From Maniola hyperantus (Eukaryota; Arthropoda; Insecta; Lepidoptera; Nymphalidae): a stretch of DNA of 64,000 bases. The notes under the pieces are model-generated. The model did not search any database, was not told the DNA's origin, and saw nothing but the letters and a program-made list of their open reading frames with translations. How positions within the stretch are numbered: the first letter of the stretch is position 1; every line of letters starts with the position of its first letter. The stretch is taken from positions 12,732,720 through 12,796,719 of the forward strand of contig NC_048537.1 of assembly GCF_902806685.2 (NCBI RefSeq), given 5' to 3'. Positions 10,702 through 21,300 of the stretch are shown here, one piece after another. The position numbers and the translations under genes are program-made.

Positions 10702-10880
10702 ATTATAAATCAAACCACCGGGCAACTGACTGAGCCCGCGATCAGCACAGTCTAAATAGATTAGATCTTCGTGAGTATAGGTTCTGCAAGGCTCTTCTTG
10801 CTCTTCCTCCATCTGCGGCAGGGGGCTCAACAGAACCGTCGCTGGCAGCAGCCATAACCACAGCGACAGAATTACGAAAC
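10702..10880 (-). CDS. LRR transmembrane receptor B, exon 2 (signal peptide core and LRRNT)
   Basis: Begins directly after a clean acceptor (TTGTTTTCAG, 10890-10881) and ends at the donor AAT|GTATGT. It contributes two bases of a split codon plus 59 codons. The hydrophobic stretch FVILSLWLWLLPATVLLSPL is a signal peptide core but has no in-frame ATG before it, so the start must lie in an upstream exon (proposed at 13652-13655). An LRRNT remnant with two cysteines (PC..., LDC) and ADRGLSQLP follows, parallel to SRRGLTDLP in receptor A. Confidence 0.75.
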
Positions 10881-10924
10881 CTGAAAACAAAATTTCAAAA
10901 ATTTATTTTTGAAACTTGAAAAAA

Positions 10925-11230
10925 GCTGTGGTAGCCTAGTGGTTAGAACGTCCGCCTTCCAATCGGAGGTCGGAGGTTCGATCCCGGGCACGCATCTCTA
11001 ACTTTTCGGAGTTATGTGCGTTTTTAAGTAATTAAAATACACTTGCTTTAACGGTGAAGGAAAACATCGTGAGGAAACCTGCATGCCTGAGAGTTCTCCA
11101 TAATGTTCTCAAAGGTGTGTGAAGTCTGCCAATCCGCACTTGGCCAGCGTGGTAGACTATGGCCAAAACCCTTCTCACTCTGAGAGGAGACCCGTGCTCT
11201 GTAGTGAGCCGGCGATGGGTTGATCATGAT
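10925..11230 (+). mobile_element. tRNA-derived SINE A, full length, in intron 1 of receptor B
   Basis: Clear RNA polymerase III-like A box (TAGCCTAGTGG) and B box (GGTTCGATCCC) within the first 75 bp, then the SINE A body and an ending at GGTTGATCATGAT. It lies 45 bp from the splice acceptor of exon 2. Confidence 0.9.
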
Positions 11231-11365
11231 TTTTGAAACAGAAATAGAAAAGTTTTTATTTGAGTAACCGTACATACTTCTTATTACAGTTATTAAAATA
11301 CAAAGAAAATCCTCTGGAATCCTCAAGTGGATCTACCACTACTTAGCTTAGAATATTTTACTTTA

Positions 11366-11714
11366 TTTTTTTATTCAGAGAGGTACAAGTTATGAAGTTA
11401 GCCTTTGACTGCAATCTCATCTTGTGGTAAGTGATGATGCAATCTAAGATGGAAGTGGGCTAACCTGGAAGAAGTATAGCAGCTAAACCCCCTTGATTTT
11501 CAGGTTTAGTGGTCTGTGGGTTTTCTACACGGCTTCGTACCGAAAAGCTAAATCGCTTCGCGGCACGGCTTCGTAGGGTGGTAACTATAGCCACGGCTGA
11601 AGCCTCCCTCCAGACCAAGGTAGAAGAAATTTAGAAATTATAGAATTCCAAATTTTCCCTGCCAAGAATCGAATCCGGGACATTCCGTTGATAAGATCAC
11701 AGCGCTCACCAGAA
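11366..11714 (-). mobile_element. tRNA-derived SINE (family B)
   Basis: In the minus direction the head contains a B box-like element (reverse of GAATCGAATCCGGGAC). The body holds CGGCACGGCTTCGTAGGGTG and GTAAGTGATGATGCAATCTA. Other copies are at 14146, 22262, 34505, 56044 and 63355. Confidence 0.75.
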
Positions 11715-11751
11715 GAACAAGCTAAAAACTTGGTACGTTTCAAAAATTTTG

Positions 11752-12080
11752 TACAGTACCCGGCAGGAAATATTGTTGATTAACAATAGAAAGAGATATT
11801 GGTTTCGTAGAGCGTTGTCTTTGTCGTTGAGACCGACAAAACATGAGATAGGTATGAGTGACAGCAGTGGCGTGCACAGGAGTTTAAGCCAGGGTATGCA
11901 TTTAGGTATGAACTTATTTTACGGCAGGTTATACTGAAAATTAAGCATTGATTTATTATAATGAGGGTAAGCAGTGCGTTTATGCTTCTATGAGCTGCAC
12001 GCCACTGAGTGACAGAGACAACGTTCTACAAATCCGAAATCTCTTAAGGTCGATGTACATATTTCTTGCAGGCTACTGTA
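11752..12080. mobile_element. Palindromic MITE (family Q) interrupted by a second MITE
   Basis: The outer ends TACAGTACCCGGCAGGAAAT and, on the other strand, TACAGTAGCCTGCAAGAAAT are terminal inverted repeats. Inner inverted arms contain GTAGAGCGTTGTCTTTGTC. The uninterrupted relative at 27100-27277 shows the original length of about 178 bp; here a 143-bp element sits in the middle. Confidence 0.75.
11865..12007. mobile_element. hAT-like MITE with 8-bp target duplication, nested in family Q
   Basis: 143 bp with ends CAGTGGCGTGCA...TGCACGCCACTG, a 12-bp perfect terminal inverted repeat. It is flanked on both sides by AGTGACAG (11857-11864 and 12008-12015), an exact 8-bp target-site duplication as made by hAT transposases. 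Non-coding. Confidence 0.85.
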
Positions 12081-12330
12081 GTGTCGTTCATTACTGGAGT
12101 GAGTCATAACCACGCTATTTTATCAGTTAAAATAATAATAATCTTTCCAAACTGATTTGCACTTTGTTGAATTATTATCTAGGTACTGAATAAAGCGATT
12201 TGCCTGCTGCAGTGATTGCTTCAACGAAATTGGTTCAAGGTAGTGGCATATTTAGCGATTCGTGCTAATTCACGTTTCTCCTCCGGCGCCGGCGTACAGT
12301 AGGTAGGTACATCACAGTTTTATAACTGTC

Positions 12331-12901
12331 TATAGTCTGATTTTTAATTCCGTGGAATTCTGACGTTTCTTAATGTTACCAGAGATAAAATAATTCCCAC
12401 AAAGAAGAAAACTTTAAATATTGTACATAGGTAAATTCAAGTACATAAATCAATTGCCGCATGTATGTAAGATCATCACTTGAGAACAAATCAACCGATT
12501 TGGCCGATTTTTTGTTGTTTTCGTAAAGAACAAGGTTTTTGTGAAAGAATTTCTTTAAAAATCCTGAATCATAATCTAAGCGTGTACTTTTAGGTACATC
12601 AAGATAATTAAAAGGAACTAAAAATAAACTAAGAAATGGTCAACATTTATAAGTCAAGATTACATCCTCAAATCAACCGATCCCATTGCTGCCAGTTTCC
12701 ACTCTCCACTGTTAAAGATTACACCCTATTTAAGTGCGAAGTCTTAGGGCTTTTTATTTTGATAGGGATTTAATGTAATTTGGGGTTAAAATCGAACTTC
12801 AGGTGGCGGTCACACTGTTTTTCATACAAATAACTCCCCTGATGTATAAAAATGACAACGTCAGAATTCCACTTAAATTCCGAATTAAAAATCAGAGTAT
12901 A
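12331..12901. mobile_element. TIR element (family R), 571 bp
   Basis: Left end TATAGTCTGATTTTTAATTC and the reverse complement of the right end TATACTCTGATTTTTAATTC are inverted repeats, continuing into GTGGAATTCTGACGTT on both sides. The interior is non-coding. A shorter relative is at 20223-20642. TA-flanked ends suggest a Tc1/mariner-driven MITE (inference). Confidence 0.75.
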
Positions 12902-13336
12902 GGTACCTACTTGGTTAAATGAAAATTTGTGAATCCGCCATCTTTCAATTTGATAAGATTACGACATAAAAATAAATGCATGGAACTTTTAATCCGGACT
13001 AAAAATTATATAAGTATTATAAGATACCTAAATAAGTTTATCTTAGCACGTGACAAAATTTAAAATAATATGTCGAACCATAATTTTTAAAGCAATTAAT
13101 CATGATAAACATAAACAATATTTTCTATTTTTCTTCGTTCCTTCATTCGATACATCTAATGTAAATAATTATAAATCTATGATTTCAGTGTAATTTGAAA
13201 AAATAGTGGACTTGTCTCTCTACATCTTTTAATAGTAAATACCTTCAGACTGTATGCTTGTGCTAGAATTGTTTGCTCATTATATTATTTTATACATAAT
13301 ATTTGATTAGGTATGACAAACTTATTATAAATTCAC
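12902..13336. other. AT-rich intron DNA of receptor B
   Basis: No coding frame or recognised repeat. It lies between the proposed first exon and exon 2. Confidence 0.3.
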
Positions 13337-13550
13337 TAGCTTATGCTCGCCACTTCGTCCGCGTGGACTACATAAATATCAAACCCCTATTTCACCCCCT
13401 TACGGGTTGCAATTTCGAAAATCCTTTCTTAGCGGATGAATACGTCATAATATCTATCTGCATGCCAAATTGCAGCCCGATACGTCCAGTAGTTTGAGCA
13501 GTGCGTTGATAGATCAGTCAGTCAGTCACCTTTTCCTTTTATATATCTAG
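13337..13550 (+). mobile_element. Family H variant with (CAGT)n
   Basis: CTAGCTTATGCTCGCCACTT, TTCTTAGCGGATGAATACG, CTGCATGCCAAATTGCAGCC, short (CAGT)n and CACCTTTTCCTTTTATAT, as at 10120-10330. Confidence 0.75.
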
Positions 13551-13651
13551 AAGATTCACTTTGAATAATTTTTTTATTGTTATAATTGGAACATTTTGAA
13601 GTAAATGAATTATCTGTTTATTGTTATTATTACAACATTAGTCACGCTTAC

Positions 13652-13655
13652 CCAT
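13652..13655 (-). CDS. Proposed initiating micro-exon of LRR receptor B (ATG plus one base)
   Basis: On the minus strand the sequence reads CACTAATGG|GTAAGC: a start codon, one further base, then a near-consensus donor at 13651-13646. Exon 2 needs an upstream exon ending in one base of a codon. Joining gives G|GT (Gly) and the N-terminus MGFVILSLWLWLLPATVLL, a good signal peptide. The distance (2.8 kb intron), frame and donor all fit, but the motif is short and could arise by chance. Upstream, ATGAAGTGG at about 13673 opens a seven-codon upstream frame whose TAA overlaps this ATG. Confidence 0.45.
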
Positions 13656-13935
13656 TAGTGCCGTTCCTTCCACTTCATGTTATGATAACGTGCACTTTTT
13701 CTTCACACTTGTAATATTCACTTCATTTGTGTCACTAATTCCCTTCAAACTTCCACTGCATTCACGTGCATTAATTGTTATATTCTCATGTTTTGTGATT
13801 CATTACCAAATTGGAAGGTATTGCAAGACTACATATTATCTACAAATGTCAACGGATGGGCACCACTAGCTGTGTCAGGCAGTACAAAATACAGGTTGCT
13901 CGTTTTGCGGTATGAATCCGATACGATAACACCTA

Positions 13936-14113
13936 AATATATAAAAGGAAAAGGTGACTGACTGACTGACTGATCTATCAAGGCACAGCTCAAACTATTA
14001 GACGGATCGGTCTGAAATTTGGCATGCAGATAGCTATTACCTATATGACGTAGGCATCTGCTAAGAAAGGATTTTTAAAAATTCAATCCCTAAGGTCGCA
14101 AGCATAAGCTAGT
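13936..14113 (-). mobile_element. Family H variant with (GACT)n, inverted
   Basis: Reverse orientation of the 10120 subtype: ATAAAAGGAAAAGGTGACTG, (GACT)n, GGCATGCAGATAGCTATTAC, TGCTAAGAAAGGATTTTTAA and GCATAAGCTAGTT. Confidence 0.75.
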
Positions 14114-14145
14114 TGGAATATAAATAAGTGAAAAAGTTTTATTTT

Positions 14146-14680
14146 TATCTTTATTCGATTGCAAGTCAGCCCTTGGCTGTAATCTCGTCTGGTGGTAAAT
14201 AATGAAGTAGGCTAACCCTGGAGGGGTATAGCAGTTTTTATTAAACTCCTTAATATCGATTTCTACACGGCATGAGGTGGGCATGGGTACCAGCTAACTT
14301 AGTGTCTAACACTGAATGATAGCCACCCAGTCAAATGATTGACATTGGTTGGCTCTACATTGCTGTGTCACTAAGTGACACTAAAATGGTTTTTCGTAGA
14401 AAACCTTCAATGGATTAAAAATAAATGTCAAATGAGCGCGGTGGCTATCAATCCGTATTAGACACTGAGTTAGGAAATCAGTAGCATGAACGCTAAATCG
14501 CTTGGCGGCACGGCTTTGCCGGTAGGGTGGTAACTAATCATGGCAGAAGCTTCCCACCAAAGCAGACCAGAGACAATTAAGAAATTATGAATTTCGAAAT
14601 TACCAATATCGGGAATCAAAACCGGAATCTCTCACTGATAAGATCTCAGCGCTAACCACTGCGCCAGAGCGGTCGTCAAA
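14146..14680 (-). mobile_element. SINE B split by a MITE
   Basis: SINE B blocks flank an insertion. Left of it lies TCGTCTGGTGGTAAATAATG to TTTCTACACGGCATG. Right of it lies CGCTAAATCGCTTGGCGGCA to TAACCACTGCGCCAGAGCGG, the reversed tRNA-like head. The inserted element is 14294-14473. Confidence 0.8.
14294..14473. mobile_element. 180-bp MITE with about 34-bp TIRs, inserted in SINE B
   Basis: The left end starts CTAACTTAGTGTCTAACACT. The reverse complement of the right end starts CTAACTCAGTGTCTAATACG. Both continue to GATAGCCACC, with about five mismatches in 34. Termini contain TA at the junctions, which suggests a TA target. Non-coding. Confidence 0.8.
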
Positions 14681-15057
14681 CACTTTTTCAAAATTTACAA
14701 AAACTACTAGTTTAATTATCTTGTTGAGGTATTTGACTTTATAAATATTTTATTTACTTAGTATACTTATTTAAAGCGAACAACCTGTACAATGTTATCT
14801 AAACTCTCTTATCACTGATTAGGCGCGTATTGACTTATCGTCGTACCTAAAGAAATAGTTTTGTTCAAATATAAATAACTTACAGCAAGGTTTTAAAACT
14901 AAATCTGTAACACATAAGTATTAAAATTAAATAAGAACAATAACTCTTATCGAGAATTACATTTTTGTTCCGTTTGCCGTTTAGACCCTGGGGCTATGGA
15001 GTCTTAGTGCTAAAAAAAATTACGAGACATTTCACCGCGATTAATACAGAACACAGG
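14681..15057. other. AT-rich intergenic DNA
   Basis: No gene and no recognised repeat. Confidence 0.3.
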
Positions 15058-15147
15058 TGACAGAAGGGCTGGCTCGTTTTTTGCGCAACGGATCAACCTG
15101 GCTGTCCAGCGCGGAAATGCAGCACCATTCTACACGGGCATGATTTG
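15058..15147 (+). pseudogene. LINE reverse-transcriptase C-terminal fragment
   Basis: One frame reads DRRAGSFFAQRINLAVQRGN followed by AAPFYTGM. This resembles the conserved block near the end of the pol frame of non-LTR retrotransposons (QR-IxxAxQRGNAA). It is short and isolated; family not determined. Confidence 0.5.
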
Positions 15148-15286
15148 TATAGTAATTAGTAAAGGCTAGCTTTAAGTTTTATTGTAATATTTTCAGAACA
15201 AGTCATAGATCAAAATAATTAGGTAGGTACTTACCTATTTATTCAAGGTGGGTAATTGCTTAGCTAAAATGGCATTGGGCAGGGTA

Positions 15287-15417
15287 CATAGTACCCCACT
15301 AGGTGGACGGACGACATCAGACGAGTCGCAGGAGTCGCTTCCCTCAGTGGCGTGTCTTCCCTACAGACAATTATGTCCAGCAGGGGACGTCTATCGGTTG
15401 ATAATGATGATGATGAT
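15287..15417 (+). mobile_element. LINE 3' end, truncated
   Basis: Contains CTAGGTGGACGGACGAC, TGTCCAGCAGGGGACGTCTA and TCGGTTGATAATGATGATGA. The same tail recurs at 28765 (minus), 35370, 54255 and 62288. It is the 3' end of a 5'-truncated non-LTR retrotransposon. Confidence 0.7.
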
Positions 15418-16309
15418 GGTGGGTAATAACACTTACCACCCGTAAGTAAGTGGAGGTGGTGTAGTAGGTTGGCACCAGTTTCTCCTCGGTGGTTGGCACA
15501 GACCACCACCTATAGACGCCTAAAAGCCGGACACTCCCGATTGCCAAGCTTAGGCAGTTGCTTAGCATAAAAGTCGGCCCGCGCCCGTTCGGTACCCTCA
15601 TTCCGTACATTGTTTTGATTACGTGACTTTTGAGTCCACCAATCACAACAAAGCACTCTCCCCTGTCCCCCGCCAACAATTTACCATTTTGTTTTCATGT
15701 AAAACCTTGTGTATGCGTACTCTTGAGGTTCAATTCTCTGTGTAAGTTGGTGTTATACTTATAACATAAGTAATAATCTAGTGGCTAACTTAACTATCTC
15801 GCGATCGATTGGGCCAAGAAAAAGTTATTGGTTTTTTAATTCGTAGCAGCCTGGAGTTGGCGACTGGTCTCCGGTCTTGTTGGATTGGATTCCGTTCCAT
15901 ATTGGACTATAAAAGTAACGGATTAGAGCAGTACAACTCTGAATGCAATAATATCTCTTGCGTCGTTACTCGTTGGCTAGTCGATCGTTGATATTGTATG
16001 TTCGAACAACAGCTAGATCTTAAAATTACTGTTCGAAAAGTGCAACTCGACTTGAGCTGTGAACTACTAATAGCCAATCTGGCATGACGTCATTGCTCCT
16101 CAAATCCTAAGTGCTCGAGGATTAAAATCAGGTGTCGAGTTTGCAAAAACGCGACACGTTCGCGTCCTCACGCCTGTCTGAACTTGTTTGTGGTCTCACC
16201 CCCAGCTTCCAATGGGGTGGTAAGCTTTCGATTATTATTGAAGATGCTTCTATGGAGGTAAAGAGTAATTTTTCTATTAATTTTCAGTTTTAATTTAATC
16301 CTCATTAAT
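15418..16309. other. Intergenic DNA without recognised gene
   Basis: Contains several short frames on both strands (for example 15371-15679 minus) with no domain, signal or splice support. Composition is closer to 40-45% GC than the flanks, but nothing is identifiable. Confidence 0.3.
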
Positions 16310-16313
16310 ATAG

Positions 16314-16390
16314 CGGTGCTAGCGTACTTATAATGGTTAAGACCTCGGTCTATTCGGACGGTCCAGCGTTCAATCCCGGGCACGTACCGA
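16314..16390 (+). mobile_element. tRNA-SINE head remnant
   Basis: AATGGTTAAGACCTCGGTCT and CGTTCAATCCCGGGCACGTA resemble the tRNA-like head of SINE A, with the body missing. Confidence 0.45.
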
Positions 16391-16411
16391 TTGTCTAGTA
16401 GGTATGTGTCC

Positions 16412-16675
16412 ACAGCTGGGTATAGACATTTTCAAGAGCGTGCTACCAAACTCGGTCCTCCGCCTTCCACGTCCACCCGCTTCCCGCCACCTACAGGAGG
16501 TCGTCCTACACTGCGCTTACCAGAACGCGGTCTCCACTCGAACACGTCTGCCTCATCAGCCGTCGGTTCTGCGACAGATGTAGCTTGCCACTTCAGCTTG
16601 CTAATCCTTTGAGCTAAGTAGATATACCGGTCACATCTGTTCTTCTGCAAATTTCCTCGTTCCGGGATTTTATCC
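16412..16675 (-). pseudogene. LINE pol 3'-terminal fragment
   Basis: The minus-strand translation includes LAQRISKLKWQ and FEWRPRSGKRSVGRPP, a hallmark of the C-terminus of lepidopteran endonuclease/reverse-transcriptase LINEs. The tail TACCCAGCTGTGGACACAT follows. It is truncated at its 5' end and decayed. Confidence 0.75.
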
Positions 16676-18025
16676 ATGAGAGAGACGCCAACATACCTAA
16701 TTCACTACTCCATAGGGCGATGAAATACTCGACAAACATCAATGTCGTTGTTTATCAAGTCCTAAAAATTTTGCATGAAGCAAAATAGAGCTAGAAATCA
16801 GGAAGTTATGCTAGCGCATATCACAAAAACCGTTTTATTTCGTAAGCGTGGAAATTTTCAAATTTCTGCACCGATTTGCTTGCGCCGTTCAATAAATAAG
16901 GATACGGCCCATTAGAGGCGGTCCAGCAAATCTTTGGCCGCCGAACGACACTTACTTAGACTTAAACTGTTCCCGAGAGCTATTTTCCGGAGATTTGGGA
17001 TTGCGACCGACGTGTTAGATGTACGAGTTGTTGTTGAACAAGATAACTTCATAATTGTACCGCTATTATAAATAGATACTGTGGGAAGTTGGGGGACATG
17101 GTTGTTTAGGTAGAAGTACTACTTTCTGATGAATACAATGGTTTTGAAATAACCATTTCACAAACGTTACTAAATCAATTAGTAACTATGATGAAATAGG
17201 TAGTCGAGAGTATATAAACAATTTCATGCAAAAATATCTGATATAAGAATGTAGTATATAACTCATAAATATGCATTACAACTTATAAAAAGAGCAAAGC
17301 CGTCTTATCCTAAATGTAGGATTTGTAAGGTTGCATTTACAAACGATATAAAATATGAAAACAATAAAACTTTCGTCTTACATCAATTTAGAGCCAAGGG
17401 AATTATAAGGTCCGGCGGAGAGATCAATTGCTGACCCTTCCATATCTTAATACCCGGGGATCAAGGAAATATAATACCGTATTTATTTGTGCCCGCTAAG
17501 GATCTGCCCTTCATATGTTAAGATGCTTGACCCTTGAAACGAGATGAAGGCAATTTGCTCTGTACTCCGTGATCCTTTTTGCAATTTGCTTTAATAATAC
17601 TAGTTTAATTGTTAAAGATCAAATTATTATGTCTGCGGATATAACTGGTAACAATGTTTCAAAGGAATCTAAAATGGACGTCATTACCAAGTAGTGAACT
17701 AATTGCACTCGGCAATAAAATAAAAAATCATAGCTCTGAGCTTGATAAACCTGCACGAACAATCAATTTGTGCAAGCAATGTCTTATATTTACCTAGTAT
17801 CTCAAAGTTTATATATATTTAAGTGTCTATTTACTCAACCCACTCCACGTAAAATATGCTGAGTATTTAACGTACATATTTGGGAGACTGTCTTCATTTC
17901 AATCCGCTCCTTCGATCGCTCTCAGCTTCAAATGTCAATCCTTTTACGTTAGGCATGTGCCTTTAATTTATTTACTTTTGTCGATAGGTACTAGAAGTTT
18001 TATCGATATTAGAATATGTAAAAAC
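16676..18025. other. Intergenic DNA, mostly unique
   Basis: No gene. 16840-17050 is less AT-rich and repeat-free (contains GGATACGGCCCATTAGAGGC and GGCCGCCGAACGACAC), so it is a possible regulatory element. The rest is AT-rich. Confidence 0.3.
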
Positions 18026-18230
18026 TTGTGCTCGTGACTTCGTCCACGCGGACTACATAAATTTCTAACCCCCCTATTCCACCCCTTTGTATTTTCAAAA
18101 ACACTTTCTTAGCGGATGCCTACGTTATAATAGCTGTCTGCATGCCAAATTTCAGCCCGATCCGTAGTAGTTTGAGCTGCGTGTTTGAGATCAGTCAGTC
18201 ACCTTTTCCTTTTATATATTTAGATAGATA
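18026..18230 (+). mobile_element. Family H variant, decayed
   Basis: TGCTCGTGACTTCGTCCACG, CTTTCTTAGCGGATGCC, CTGCATGCCAAATTTCAGCC, GATCAGTCAGTCACC and TTTTCCTTTTATAT. Confidence 0.75.
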
Positions 18231-20222
18231 TACCTACAGTCTTCCAGTATTGCATACTACCTATTTCAGTTTTCTTAAAATAAACATAACATGCAGATAT
18301 CATCTACTATATTATCATTCAAAGATTTTATGTAATATGATAACTGATAATAAATTGATTGTGTCTTCGATTATAGTCAATCCATTCATATATCGATACA
18401 TTTTTAGGTCTGAGTCCCATCACTAAACCATTTAAAGTATTGATGGCAGCAGAATAAAACAGCATTGAGTCGATGTCGCATCCATAAACCCTTCGTCGGG
18501 AAACAGGCTTATTCTTCCGATGAGTGCTATCGCTCGTGGCCTTTTAGACCTCCCGCGGGGGCTCAGCCTTTTACAGTGTGTATGCGGCTTTATACGATCG
18601 ACATTCAATATGAATTTCAGATAGGTTAGATCGGTAAGCTGTTCGGGGCTTGACAAATAGACTTGTGATCGGTTGTAATATTGTAAGTATTTGTTTTATA
18701 GATGCTTTTGAGTAGATTTTTTTAACATAGGCTTAAATTAGTGCTATTGTGTGGCCAAATATTTCGCATTTTCAATGTTGTTGTTCTGGTACGTCACGTT
18801 TTCACGATTTCAATAGCTTTTCAGGGTAATCCGAACCAGTGGTAGGTTCAGCGACGATTCAGAAGCACTTGTAAAAGTGATTTGAAAATCTTTCTGTTTC
18901 TAAAAATTAAATTCAGTTTTCGCAACGCTACTCATGTAGGTAATGGCAGAATCTATCACTTATGCTGTATACCGACTGAAACGGTAAAGTTTAAGATACG
19001 ATAAAAAGTAGGTAAGTTTCGCAAGATAAAAGTATACATATTTCCTTTTAAGAAGTAACCGAGAACGTCACGTAGCGAGAGCAACTAAGCAAGAAGTCAT
19101 AACGAAAATTAAATACGCTTTGATAAATTTTTGTCAGAAGCCACATCTTATTCCGAAGTTGCGGTAAGTTTCCATAAAGTTATAGTTTCTCAAAGCCCGT
19201 CGCGAAACTACGGAACATTCCAGAAAATGAAGAAGCAAAGCATCCGAGTGAAACGAAGGCGCCGGCTGAGGCGAAATAAAGTTGACATTTTTGCAAAGCT
19301 ACGTTAGAATTTCAACAAAATTAAATGTGGCACTACACGAAATGAAAATAGTGTGAGCGGGCGCTCTCCCTCGCCCTCCGCCCGCCCGCCTTTCAATTCC
19401 CGCCCTATATTTGTTGTCTAGTTGAGTTTGCTTTTTCGAAACGGGTTACGTGGATTCATCTAAATTGGTTAATTAGACATTTTAAACGATAAGAAAACGT
19501 ACTGAAATCTTAAATACGTCGTAGTTTTAACCTTAGTTGGAGGGGAAAAGGGTTAATATTAGTCATTCGAACTTGAAGAAATTATTGATCTAATGATTAG
19601 ATAAGATTCTAATATGTAATCTATGGATCCTATCAGCACTCGTAGTTTTAGTTTTAAGGTTTCGTAATTAACTATCCCCATTACATCTTACAAATTAAAC
19701 AAGTAACTATCAAAAAGTGTAAATCAAGATAAATGATTTGACTTTGACTTTGCACTGTAAATAATTATGGTTTTTTTTCTAATGAGCTCGTGACTAAAGA
19801 CGAAAGCCTATGAGGTCAGTAGTCGAAACTATATTATTACCGAGCTTATCCAGTATTTGACCTGCTTTAGAATTTCCTATTAATAAAAAATAACTAGTAA
19901 TTTAAAGTATTTTAATGACGATAGTAAATATATAGGCAGAAGATTCGAATTTCTTTACTCAAATAAGTATAGGTACACCTAGTGGTAAATGAAAAATAGT
20001 TCGCGCAAATTGTAAAGCTAATGGGTAATTTTAACCAAAAAGCCGTTGCCAAGAGGGGGAGATGCAAACGAGATGCAACTGCACATTAGCACAACGAATA
20101 ACCTCTGTCGCGGCGACTATCGCGCCACACATAAACTACGCCGCACATTACCAACCCGACACACACGGACTATTGAAGAGTACAACATTCTTTTAATGAA
20201 CAAAAATCAGTAGGTATATTTA
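18231..20222. other. Intergenic DNA without recognised gene
   Basis: 18432-18656 carries a minus-strand frame of 74 aa in a locally GC-richer block (TCCCGCGGGGGCTCAGCC), possibly part of an unidentified repeat. 19320-19400 has a pyrimidine-rich GC run (CGCTCTCCCTCGCCCTCCGC). The remainder is AT-rich. Confidence 0.3.
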
Positions 20223-20642
20223 TTGTCTAATTTTTAATTCCGTGGAATTGTGACAGTTGTCATTTTACATTACACTTACCACGCGTAAAATCTGAGAACT
20301 CGTACATAATAGTTACATTTCTAAAAGTGGATATCCTTAAAAGTGGAAACACTGACAGCAATAGTTCAAGACAAGCACATTCGAACAGAAGATGGACAAC
20401 AAAATGTTGGTTGATAGACGCCTCGACGTGTCAAAAATAATAATCAATAGGGACTTTATTTGTAGATCTTAAATCAACATTAAACTCAAGTGTGTGTCAT
20501 TTGAATTAAAATAGTGCTCTATTATTAAACAATTTAATACAAACTTGCGCCTTTTAAAATTTAATCCTCACAATCCTTACAGTTTTATCTCTGGTAACAC
20601 TAAGAAACGTCAGAATTCCACGGAATCAATAATCAGACTATA
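20223..20642. mobile_element. TIR element (family R), 420 bp
   Basis: Left end TGTCTAATTTTTAATTCCGT. The reverse complement of the right end reads CTATAGTCTGATTATTGATT then CCGTGGAATTCTGACG. It shares both ends, but not its length, with 12331-12901. No coding capacity. Confidence 0.75.
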
Positions 20643-21300
20643 GTATGTTTGAATGTGGTTTGAACACCCAGAAGCGAAATGTGGCCTTTCTTTCTTTCGC
20701 GATCGGTCATCTGGTGGTATCAATCAATTTTATTCAAAGTTATGACAGTGGTCTACCTATTAGGTATGCAGTTTCATTAAGGCATATTAATTAAGGCTAG
20801 GTAAGTGAACTGTGAACCTTTTTAATAATTTTGTTTTGCTTTATTTCATATGGCAACCACCAGTGTGTAGAAATGCCATCAAGACCACTATCGTAAGGCT
20901 AATGTTCCATGATCGCGTTCCATACGTAGCTTATGAACTTCTTTGGTAGGTATACCTACTTCTACAGCGGCAGCGTCTCGAGCATCGTTTTGTTTTCTTA
21001 TATAGGTCGGAGTTGTAACGACTTATGAGACTGCGCGGATTGATCGATTCGCTATCGGGTTAGATAACACCTTGAGTCGCGAGTTTGTGTTTTATATTTA
21101 AGTAATTATAATACAAACTAAGTTGTACCTAGTTAAATAAGATGTTTTTTTATTTGGTATATAATAATGAGACTAGGATAAGCAATCGCCGGTAGTCAGT
21201 AGTCGAAAATATAATATGAGAGGTATATTAAAAGAAAAGTCCTAACTCACTCATCAACGCCCGGCTCAAGCCTGTAGGCCCAGCTTAAGTCCTCTTAGTA
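20643..21300. other. Intergenic DNA
   Basis: No gene or recognised repeat. Confidence 0.3.

Noticed and set aside
10925..11000. tRNA gene candidate (A and B boxes)
   Set aside because: It is the head of SINE A, followed by the SINE body and present in many copies; no full cloverleaf with matching acceptor arm was seen.
18432..18656. Minus-strand 74-aa frame
   Set aside because: No start context, splice signal or recognised domain; possibly part of an unidentified repeat.
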